From an uncultured Lachnospiraceae bacterium (GTDB lineage Bacteria; Bacillota; Clostridia; Lachnospirales; Lachnospiraceae), in contig CANRLR010000004.1 of NCBI GenBank assembly GCA_947631505.1, forward strand, positions 1 to 64,000: DNA of 64,000 bases, read 5' to 3'. Under the pieces are notes generated by a model. The model made no database searches, was not told the origin of the DNA, and worked only from the letters and a program-made list of their open reading frames with translations. The translations under genes and the position numbers were made by a program. This document shows positions 34,050 through 41,747 of this stretch, in pieces (position 1 is the first letter of the stretch; each line of letters begins with the position of its first letter).

Positions 34050-36387
34050 ATGTATGATAAATAATCTCCAGACTATTGAAAAACTTTATACAATTTCTGG
34101 AAACCATCTTGTTTGTTTAGAAGGCAAAAAGGGGACTGGAAAAACCACAGTATTACAAGAGTTTGCGCATAAACATAAACATATAATACAAATCGAGTCT
34201 TTTACCAGTTGTGATAATTATTTATCGCCGATAATCAATGCTCTGTATCAATACTACAATATTTACAAAGACGAATTCGGAGAGATGTCTTTTCGTTCTG
34301 AATTTACATACGAGGAATTATTGTTACAAAAACTTTTAAATATATGTACCACCTCCAAATGTGCAATTCTTTTATATGGTTTTGCTAACTATTCAAAAGA
34401 GTTTATTAAATTTATTCAAAAATCTATTTCTGCAATTTTACGGAATGGAAAAAACTGTTCCATTTTTATTGAAATAGATTCCGACGATTCTTTGCTCTCT
34501 TCTAAAGTACAGGCGATTTATTCTTTTCCGCATCAAGAACATATATTTTTCTCTGAAGTAGAATCCCAAGAGTTAAAAAAAGTCTTTTTAGATGAGCATC
34601 CTAATATCGAGATAAAAAAAAATGACCTTGACTATATTGTTAGTTCTGCAAATAAAAATCCTGCAATAATGAATATTATCGTTAATTATTTAAAATCAAA
34701 AAAATATATTGCTTTTTATGAAACAAAATATTATTGTAAGCCTTTGCAAATAGGCATACTATCTGATATTTTGAAAGATGATTTTTTTTCACGATTTAAT
34801 CGTTTGGATGAACTTATGAAAGCTACCTTTTTGAAATCAAGTATGTTTGGAATGGAATTTTATGCTTCACATTTGGAAAACTCATTTCAAATTATTTCAG
34901 CAAGTGAAACTCTTAACAAAATAGAAAAATATACAAACTTATTATTTCAAAAAGATATGAGTCCTCAATTGTATTCTTTTTCCAACAGTGAGACGTTATA
35001 TTTTGCTAAATCTATTATTTCTGATGAACAAAAAAAGAAGTGGGGAGCAATCCTATGCGATTATTATCGGAAACTTTGGGAGCAATCAATTATGAATGTC
35101 AATCATTCATCTGTAAATTTTGCAATACGAGCAGCTTTTTATGCGGTAACAGCTTGTAAATATAATGAGGCAGTATCATTTTATATTTCAGCAATATTTA
35201 TGTGTATGAAAGAGAACAATTTTCAGCAGGTACTAATCATGTTAAAGGAAATTGAAAAATTACTTATTTACCAAGAATTACCTGAAATTATAAAAATGCA
35301 TCTGGGGGAATTTCGTGCAAATTGTTTTGAAAATCTTGGACAATACCAAAAAGCATGTCAATCATATCAAGATGCCATTCGTAAATTTAAGGATTTTGAG
35401 TATTTTGACATCATGAAAATTCAATATCATTTAGCATACTGTACTTATTATACAAGCAGAGTAGATTTAGCCTTACATTTAGCAGAATCCCTAAAAAAGA
35501 TAATTACACCTGATTCACGGAAAGATCCATTATATTATAATGTTATATCTTTACTTGCTACAATTTATCGTGAAAAAGCCAACCCTAAATTTATTGAAAT
35601 GTACCTTATTGCGATAAAGGAATGTAAAGAACATGGTTTTGAACATGAATACTATGTTCAATTAAGGAAAGCTGATCTTTGTTATGATGTTACATTATCT
35701 ATTCCTATGCTCCAACAAGCTGTTACTTATTTTAAAGACAATCATTGTCAGAAAGAATATGGCAAAGCAATACATAATCTTGGTACTGATTTCTTATATT
35801 CCGGTAACCCAAGGAATGCATTAGAATATCTGATGGAATCCAAAAATGTTTTTGCAAAGTTCGGTAGCGTGGATGAGGTGTATGCTATCAATTGCATCGG
35901 GGTATGGTATGCCATCATAGAGAATAACTATCAACATGCTTTACAGTTTTTTCATCAGGCAGAACACATGCAAATTAACGATTTTAAAAAAATGACAGTT
36001 TATGCCAATATTGCAAGTTGTTATCAAAAACTAGAATTGTATGAAAAATGTCAAGAATATATTCATAAATGTGAACTCCTTCCTGCAAGGCAACAAAACA
36101 AAGATGTTGGATTTTATCAACGTACGGTTTTGTTTACATGGGCTTTTTTCTATATGGAACAGAAAAAATATTCTGAAAGTCTAAAAATGTTCCGCTCGTG
36201 CTGGGATATAGCACTAAAAAATGATCAATCATATCTTGTTGCAAACTGCATATTAAATTTGTGTAAGCATTTAAATATTAAACCAACAAAAATGGAATTA
36301 AAATTCTGCAGTATTTCTCATAGCAAATTATATGAGAAATATTACAAAAACAAGAGTTTGTTTCATACTCTTCGATTTATTGAATGA
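34042..36387 (+). CDS. STAND-like P-loop ATPase with C-terminal TPR repeats
   Basis: This 781-residue protein has Walker A GKKGTGKT at residues 28-35, an AAA/STAND NTPase core (about 1-290) and a long helical array with TPR-like pairs (about 360-750, e.g. ENLGQYQKACQSYQDAIRKF, GNPRNALEYLMESKNVFAKFG). STAND proteins oligomerise when their repeats sense a trigger and then switch on a partner effector. Here the partner would be the overlapping TIR gene. AAGGAG lies 7 bp before ATG 34042. The gene ends 1 bp from the convergent ATP-grasp gene. The base composition is AT-rich like the whole island. Confidence 0.78.
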   Translation: MYKCMINNLQTIEKLYTISGNHLVCLEGKKGTGKTTVLQEFAHKHKHIIQIESFTSCDNYLSPIINALYQYYNIYKDEFGEMSFRSEFTYEELLLQKLLNICTTSKCAILLYGFANYSKEFIKFIQKSISAILRNGKNCSIFIEIDSDDSLLSSKVQAIYSFPHQEHIFFSEVESQELKKVFLDEHPNIEIKKNDLDYIVSSANKNPAIMNIIVNYLKSKKYIAFYETKYYCKPLQIGILSDILKDDFFSRFNRLDELMKATFLKSSMFGMEFYASHLENSFQIISASETLNKIEKYTNLLFQKDMSPQLYSFSNSETLYFAKSIISDEQKKKWGAILCDYYRKLWEQSIMNVNHSSVNFAIRAAFYAVTACKYNEAVSFYISAIFMCMKENNFQQVLIMLKEIEKLLIYQELPEIIKMHLGEFRANCFENLGQYQKACQSYQDAIRKFKDFEYFDIMKIQYHLAYCTYYTSRVDLALHLAESLKKIITPDSRKDPLYYNVISLLATIYREKANPKFIEMYLIAIKECKEHGFEHEYYVQLRKADLCYDVTLSIPMLQQAVTYFKDNHCQKEYGKAIHNLGTDFLYSGNPRNALEYLMESKNVFAKFGSVDEVYAINCIGVWYAIIENNYQHALQFFHQAEHMQINDFKKMTVYANIASCYQKLELYEKCQEYIHKCELLPARQQNKDVGFYQRTVLFTWAFFYMEQKKYSESLKMFRSCWDIALKNDQSYLVANCILNLCKHLNIKPTKMELKFCSISHSKLYEKYYKNKSLFHTLRFIE

Positions 36388-36388
36388 C

Positions 36389-37372
36389 CTAATATTTTCT
36401 AATTCTGTATTTACGGCATGCATTCTGAACAATCTGCTGAAGAACATCTTCATTTGAAATATTTTTTAAAGATGTGCATAAATTAAACGAACTATATGGG
36501 GCTAAAAGTGGAAGAGGTGCTATTTCCAAAAAATATGGGGTACCATCACTAGCTATTCGAAAATCAGCTCTTCCATAACCTTGCCCCTGTAAAAAAGAAT
36601 ATATTTTGCAACTATACTCTTCTACTTTTCTATTTATCTCATCAGATAAAGTAGAAAGTTGTTTTTGATAAGTATGTGATGTTTTAATGTTTGCATCATA
36701 CAATTTAATTTGTTGTCCTTGTGAATCAAGAATTGATAAAACTCCTACCGCATATAGTCCATGTTCATTCTCGAGGATTGGAACAGTCACTTCATCTCCT
36801 TTAATATATTTTTCACACAGAATTGGTTCATCAGGGTACAATTTACGCAAATTATTTAAAGTATCTATATATTCCATATGATTTGAAACCAGTTTAACTC
36901 CCATCCCGGTTCCTTCACAACTTGGTTTAAGAACTAAAGGGAAAGGTATTGGAGAAAAATCTTTATATTGATTGAATGTGTCTTCAGTTATGCAAAAAAA
37001 ATCTGGTGTCGGGATTTTTAAATAAGTAGCTATTAATTTTGCCTGTATTTTATCAAGGCAAAGTGAACAACCGAAAGAATCCGTGCCAGTATGGGGGATT
37101 CCATAGCCCTCCAAAATTGCTGGAATAAGTCCTTCCCTATTTCGTCCACGATATCCCCATGCTAAATTAAATACCAAATCCACATATATATTGTTATTCA
37201 AATTCTGGATTAATTGTGTTGCGTTACCCAACAAAACTACTTCATAACCGCATTTTTCAAGAGTATCTTTAACAAAAGTAACATCCGCAGCATTTAGGAA
37301 GTCAGTATAATTTAAATCTAAGGATTCAAACCCATATTGTTCTTTAATATCATATGTAATTCCAATTTTCAT
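36389..37372 (-). CDS. D-Ala-D-Ala-ligase-like ATP-grasp enzyme
   Basis: This 327-residue ATP-grasp protein follows the Ddl plan: FNLAWGYRGRNREGLIPAILEGYGIPHTGTD, FPLVLKPSCEGTGMGV, CEKYIKGDEVTVPIL, YGRADFRI, and YFLEIAPLP. In Ddl the last block reads LEIN; here Asn is replaced by Ala, so a metal ligand is changed. It may link amino acids or a beta-amino acid such as that made by the neighbouring aminomutase. ATG 37372 with GGAGGC upstream is chosen; a longer frame reaches 37438 through the inverted repeat. A terminator at 37437 isolates it from the recombinase gene, so it may be silent in this orientation. Confidence 0.82.
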   Translation of the reverse strand: MKIGITYDIKEQYGFESLDLNYTDFLNAADVTFVKDTLEKCGYEVVLLGNATQLIQNLNNNIYVDLVFNLAWGYRGRNREGLIPAILEGYGIPHTGTDSFGCSLCLDKIQAKLIATYLKIPTPDFFCITEDTFNQYKDFSPIPFPLVLKPSCEGTGMGVKLVSNHMEYIDTLNNLRKLYPDEPILCEKYIKGDEVTVPILENEHGLYAVGVLSILDSQGQQIKLYDANIKTSHTYQKQLSTLSDEINRKVEEYSCKIYSFLQGQGYGRADFRIASDGTPYFLEIAPLPLLAPYSSFNLCTSLKNISNEDVLQQIVQNACRKYRIRKY

Positions 37373-37383
37373 AAAAGCCTCCG

Positions 37384-37428
37384 TTTTTCTGTTTGTGCCG
37401 ATAGATAATCTCCTATTATCCTCTCTTC
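37384..37428 (-). repeat. right inverted repeat of the putative invertible cassette
   Basis: Inverse copy of 31838-31882; exact over 27 bp (37402-37428) and over 13 bp (37384-37396). The crossover-like core lies at 37404-37420. It is placed in the 5' leader of the ATP-grasp gene, so inversion would put that gene about 140 bp downstream of P1 in sense orientation. Confidence 0.85.
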
Positions 37429-37436
37429 CACCACTC

Positions 37437-37475
37437 AAAAAGCCTGCACCTAACTCATAATGTCAGATGCAGGCT
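37437..37475 (-). terminator. terminator of the recombinase gene
   Basis: AAAGCCTGCA and TGCAGGCTTT form a 10 bp stem. The T-run is on the minus strand (GCAGGCTTTTTG), so it stops RNA coming from the recombinase gene before the ATP-grasp gene. Confidence 0.8.
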
Positions 37476-37483
37476 TTCCGATT

Positions 37484-38404
37484 TTAAAGAGAAAAATTTT
37501 TCCTAGGATGTTTCGTTGTCAATATATCTTTTTGTTTTGACATTGCCACATGCGTATATATTTCTGTTATATTAATTGAACTATGACCAAGCATTTCCTG
37601 AATATACCGGATATCGACATCGGCCTCCAAAAGGTATGTGGCAAAGGAGTGGCGGAACATATGAGGTGTAATATGCTGTTCAATGGCAGATAGAGAAGTA
37701 TATTTGTTAATCATATCCCGGACAGATTGTTCCGATAATCGTTTTTTTAAACGGTTCACAAAAAAGTAACCGCATTCCTTGATATCGGAAAAATATTCCT
37801 GCTGATATTCGCGAAGAATTGCAATGACATCCTCATTTCCGATTTGGATTTTTCGTTCCTTTGCTCCCTTTCCATAAATCAGAATATCCCGTTCCAATAA
37901 ATCAATATCCGTTGGCTTTAAAGAACATAATTCCGATATTCTCATTCCCGTAGAAAAAAGAAGTTCTATGACAGCAATATCACGGATAATACATCTCTTT
38001 TGATATGGACTTTCAGCAAGCTTTTTTTGCATATACATAGTGGACAAAAATGTTTCAATTGTATGGAGAGGAATTATTTTCGGCAATGTGATCGGCTCGC
38101 GAAATTTGGTCTGAATTTTATTCATTGGATTGATACCAATGAGGTCTTTATATTCAAGATAATGAAAAAAAGCTTTTAGTGTGGCTATTTTCCGTTTGGA
38201 AGTTTTCGGCTTATAGGATTGATGAAGCATAGAAATGTAAGATTCCAAAATCGGTGTGTCTATCTGGGATAATAAATCGACAGAAATATATTCTCTAAAT
38301 TGCTTCAAGTCAATACGATAGGCTTTTAAAGTTTTCATATCAAGTCGTTTTTGAAATTGGCAAAAATCAATATAATTTTTAGTTATTTTTTCTAATTTTT
38401 CCAT
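37484..38404 (-). CDS. tyrosine recombinase (XerC/D-like integrase)
   Basis: This 306-residue recombinase has a SAM-like core-binding domain (about 1-100) and a catalytic domain with R in GMRISELCSL, H-x2-R in HMFRHSFA, H in MLGHSS and the nucleophile Y in TEIYTHVAM. All catalytic residues are present. ATG 38404 with AAGGAG upstream is used; the frame extends to 38491 without a better site. It lies just outside the right inverted repeat and next to the second 44-bp box, so it may invert the cassette, or excise the island, or both. It is not presumed to be the dif-acting Xer. Confidence 0.88.
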   Translation of the reverse strand: MEKLEKITKNYIDFCQFQKRLDMKTLKAYRIDLKQFREYISVDLLSQIDTPILESYISMLHQSYKPKTSKRKIATLKAFFHYLEYKDLIGINPMNKIQTKFREPITLPKIIPLHTIETFLSTMYMQKKLAESPYQKRCIIRDIAVIELLFSTGMRISELCSLKPTDIDLLERDILIYGKGAKERKIQIGNEDVIAILREYQQEYFSDIKECGYFFVNRLKKRLSEQSVRDMINKYTSLSAIEQHITPHMFRHSFATYLLEADVDIRYIQEMLGHSSINITEIYTHVAMSKQKDILTTKHPRKNFSL

Positions 38405-38456
38405 AATAAAAATCTCCTTTGTTTTTTTCTTCATTTTACCAGAATCACAAAAAAAA

Positions 38457-38500
38457 TTGCAAAAAATGCACTTAAAATGCAAAGATTGCACCTTCGCTTG
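38457..38500 (+). repeat. 44-bp box, copy 2: tandem TGCAA/TGCAC repeats at promoter P2
   Basis: It is identical over 44 bp to 31694-31737 in the same orientation. The two copies bracket the island (aminomutase, TIR, STAND, ATP-grasp, recombinase) as direct repeats 6.76 kb apart. It is likely a LytTR operator for P2. Confidence 0.85.
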
Positions 38501-38526
38501 ACATCGGTTTTAAGATGTGATATGAC
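38498..38526 (+). promoter_or_regulatory. promoter P2
   Basis: TTGACA (38498-38503), 17 bp, TATGAC (38521-38526) with TG at 38518-38519. It begins inside the 44-bp box and drives the DNRLRE/Kelch-Rhs operon. Confidence 0.75.
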
Positions 38527-38581
38527 ATAGAAAAAACTTGTTTTTGAATGAAAGCAAATAGCTTTGATATGGGAGGTATTT

Positions 38582-41500
38582 ATGAGAAACAAAAGAAAAC
38601 GAAGTAAGAAAATATTCTGCACAATATTTGTGGGGGTATTGTTGATAGCAGGATTTGCCGTTGTAAATGAGAGGACAGAACAGGAAACCAGAGTTGATGC
38701 TGCGATGGCAAATGCTACAATTACCGGGGAAATCCCAGAAAAGAGAACCAAGTTTGTCAAACAGTTCTCTATGTCTGACGGCAGTTTTACAGCGGCCACT
38801 TATTCCATGCCGGTTCATTATAAAAAAGGCGGCAAGTGGCAGGAAATAAATACGACGTTAAAGAAATCAGGAAAGAATACATATCAGACCAAGTCGACCG
38901 ATTTGAAGATCAAAGTATCAAAGAAAGCAAACCAGAAGTCTGTTATTTCCTTAAAGCGGGACAAGATGGGGTTATCTGTTGCTTTGAAAGGGAAGAAGTT
39001 GAAAAAGGCGAAAGTGAAAATCAGCAATCCCAAAAAGAAAACGAAAACAGATGTTCTCAATCAGAATCAGGTCATCTATAAAAAGGTGCTGAAAAACACC
39101 GATGTTTCTTATGATATTTTTCCAGAGAAAATTCAGGAAATAATATCAGTGAAGAAAAAGAGAAAAAATAAATCTCTATCCTTTCAGATCGGGACAAACA
39201 AATTGAAGGTAAAGGTAAAGGGGAAGAAAGTTTACTTCAAGACGAAAAAAGGAAAGACCAGATATACCCGTCTGACAACCCAGTTCACAGATGCCAATGG
39301 AGTTTCTACCTCCAAAGGGAAAGTTTCTTACAACAAAAAGAAAGGAATTCTGAAAGTAACACCGAATAAAAAGTGGTGGAACAGCAAAAAAAGAAAATTC
39401 CCGGTAGAAATACGTACTACATATATTACGGATGAGCATGAACGGGATGTGAAAGTGGGGGCAGCGTATGCGGGGGCACCAAACAGTAATTTCAGTTATG
39501 ACAAATCTCTTCTTTTACAGGCAAATAAGTGTGTAGCATTTACCAAGATGACCAGTCTGGCAGAATTAAAACAGCCGAATGTCCAGATTCTAAATGCTGC
39601 CCTTCACATCAAAAACGAGAAGACATTAAAACTGGGAGCAGGGAAGCTCTTCGACATTGGCGTGCACAAGGTAAAGCAGAATTGGAGTGTCAAGAAATTA
39701 ACCTATAACAACCGTCCGGCATATGACTCCATGGCATCGGCTACAATGGGAATCCAAAAGGCAGGCAGTTATCAGTGTGATATAACTGAGATTGTCAAGT
39801 CATGGTATAGTGGTGAGGCAAATTACGGAGTAGCACTGGCAGCAGATAATTCCAACCGTTCTTATCAGGCGAAACTGGACCGGAATCCATATTTCACTGT
39901 CCATTATGAAATTGTCGGCTTTGACGGTGCGGTAGAACTAAAAGAAGATCAACCAATAACAAGAGAGGTTCTCAAAGCGGGACAGGAGAACTATTTCTAC
40001 TTTGATGCGGAACCGGGCATTGCCTATGAACTGTATACATCATCCGATCTTGATACACAGGGTATCCTTTATGACACCAAGAAAGAACGTTCCGATTATG
40101 ATGATAACAGTGGGACGGATGAAAACTTTATGTTCGTAAAGAGTTATGACGGCAGGAGATACTTGAAAGTAACGACCAAGGGCAGCAGTGCAACCGGGAA
40201 ATATACACTGATGCTGAAAAAACGGTTTGCCAGACCGGAACCGGTAGGAAAAGAGGGCCAGGACAGCTACATCATCCAATGGGATGCCGTGGAAAAGGCA
40301 AAGGAATATCTGGTAACCGTTTATGATGAAAAAGGGAAAATTCACGAGGTAGTAGTAAAGGATACTTCCTACGAGTATAGTTATACGAATGAAACGGCAG
40401 GAAAGACTTTGGCATTTACCGTAACACCGCAGGAAAATAAGGAGCTGAAGGGTGAGAGTTCCAGAAAGATTTATAATAGAAATATGGGTTCTAAATGGAG
40501 TTATGATACACCGATGAATCAGACAAGAACAATGTTTGGCAGTACCGTCTGTAATGGAAAAATCTATGTACTGGGTGGCATGACAGAGGAAAAGAAGGCA
40601 GGTAAATCAATGGAAGTGTTCGACGTTGAGAAAAGGGCATGGACAACCCTTTCCAATTATCCGGGAGATGTCGATGGCCTATGTAACATGGCACTTGTTA
40701 CGATAGGAGATGATATTTATGTACTGGGCGGACAGAGTGATGATACTGCTGCTGCAAAGCTTTTATCGGATGTGTACTGTTATCACACAGAAAGCGGTAA
40801 GTGGGAGAAGAAAGCAGACATGCCACAGAAACGCACAGGTATGGTAACGACCGTATGCGATGGGAAAATATATGTTTTTGCCCGTATTGGAACAACAGAG
40901 CGGGTAGATGTATATGACGTGGCTGAAGATAAATGGACAAGTACGGTGAAAGCAGATACCAGTATCAACATTCAGGCACAGACTATTGACGGACATATTT
41001 ATGTTCTTCGGGAAAAAGAGGAAAAGGGTGCGGTAAAAGCAGAGATGTACTGGGAAGAGTATCTGCCGGAAGAAGACGAATATGATAATGCCGGTACGGC
41101 CTGCCCGATAGAGAAAGCAGACCGCTATCGTTATGGAACGGTAGTGGAGGGAAAAATTTATATGGTCAAGGAAAAGGAAACGAAAGAACCGGTCTGCTAT
41201 GATTTATATCTTGACAAATGGAGCAGTCTTCCTGATATGAACCTGAGGAAAGAGAAGTCGGAGCTTCTGTCCGTGGGAGCAGCTCTTTATAGTGTTGGCG
41301 GAATGACAAAAGGTTTTGGACTACTGGATGTGGTAGAAAAATACGAACCCGGAGAGGGACAGATTGAAAAGCAGATAGATGTGTCCAAAGGGGAGATATA
41401 TGAATTACAGGTAGAAGCAGGGCATTGTAAGGAAAATACGGACTATCTGGTAACGGTCCGTATTAATCCCAAGGAACTTGCATTTGAAAAGACTTCATCC

Positions 41501-41695
41501 TTTATGAGCGAAAAAGAGTATACCAAGGGAACAAATGGTGTTCAGTTGGTCAAATATTCTAAAAAGGACGGGGTTATGATTCTGAAGTTAAATGGAAAGA
41601 TGGAATCCGAAGAGACAATGGAAGCCTATCAGTCCATTCCGGTCAGGGGATTGAAAGAGGGAAAGACAACGGTAAAAATGCAAATTGCGTATTAG
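38582..41695 (+). CDS. DNRLRE/Kelch surface protein
   Basis: This 1037-residue exported protein has a signal or anchor helix near residues 10-30, a Lys-rich segment (about 90-290), a DNRLRE-like adhesive domain (about 296-446; SWYSGEANYGVAL is typical), a Fn3-like part (about 550-630) and Kelch repeats (about 640-800; GKIYVLGG, DDIYVLGG, GKIYVFAR). DNRLRE proteins often accompany Rhs/wall-associated proteins, as here. ATG 38582 with GGGAGG 5 bp upstream is used. It is the first gene after P2. No enzymatic role is seen; binding or anchoring of the Rhs protein is inference. Confidence 0.8.
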   Translation: MRNKRKRSKKIFCTIFVGVLLIAGFAVVNERTEQETRVDAAMANATITGEIPEKRTKFVKQFSMSDGSFTAATYSMPVHYKKGGKWQEINTTLKKSGKNTYQTKSTDLKIKVSKKANQKSVISLKRDKMGLSVALKGKKLKKAKVKISNPKKKTKTDVLNQNQVIYKKVLKNTDVSYDIFPEKIQEIISVKKKRKNKSLSFQIGTNKLKVKVKGKKVYFKTKKGKTRYTRLTTQFTDANGVSTSKGKVSYNKKKGILKVTPNKKWWNSKKRKFPVEIRTTYITDEHERDVKVGAAYAGAPNSNFSYDKSLLLQANKCVAFTKMTSLAELKQPNVQILNAALHIKNEKTLKLGAGKLFDIGVHKVKQNWSVKKLTYNNRPAYDSMASATMGIQKAGSYQCDITEIVKSWYSGEANYGVALAADNSNRSYQAKLDRNPYFTVHYEIVGFDGAVELKEDQPITREVLKAGQENYFYFDAEPGIAYELYTSSDLDTQGILYDTKKERSDYDDNSGTDENFMFVKSYDGRRYLKVTTKGSSATGKYTLMLKKRFARPEPVGKEGQDSYIIQWDAVEKAKEYLVTVYDEKGKIHEVVVKDTSYEYSYTNETAGKTLAFTVTPQENKELKGESSRKIYNRNMGSKWSYDTPMNQTRTMFGSTVCNGKIYVLGGMTEEKKAGKSMEVFDVEKRAWTTLSNYPGDVDGLCNMALVTIGDDIYVLGGQSDDTAAAKLLSDVYCYHTESGKWEKKADMPQKRTGMVTTVCDGKIYVFARIGTTERVDVYDVAEDKWTSTVKADTSINIQAQTIDGHIYVLREKEEKGAVKAEMYWEEYLPEEDEYDNAGTACPIEKADRYRYGTVVEGKIYMVKEKETKEPVCYDLYLDKWSSLPDMNLRKEKSELLSVGAALYSVGGMTKGFGLLDVVEKYEPGEGQIEKQIDVSKGEIYELQVEAGHCKENTDYLVTVRINPKELAFEKTSSFMSEKEYTKGTNGVQLVKYSKKDGVMILKLNGKMESEETMEAYQSIPVRGLKEGKTTVKMQIAY

Positions 41696-41747
41696 TTTGA
41701 GCGAATATACGGAATGGAACAGTATAGAGAGTTGGAGGAGCTGGAAC

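Noticed and set aside
37373-37438. Longer N terminus of the ATP-grasp gene running through the inverted repeat
   Set aside because: The first Ddl-like residues begin at ATG 37372, which has GGAGGC upstream; the extension has no ribosome site and no family similarity.
38405-38491. Extended start of the recombinase across the 44-bp box
   Set aside because: ATG 38404 has AAGGAG upstream and starts the normal core-binding domain; the extra residues are Cys/Phe-rich and unlike the family.
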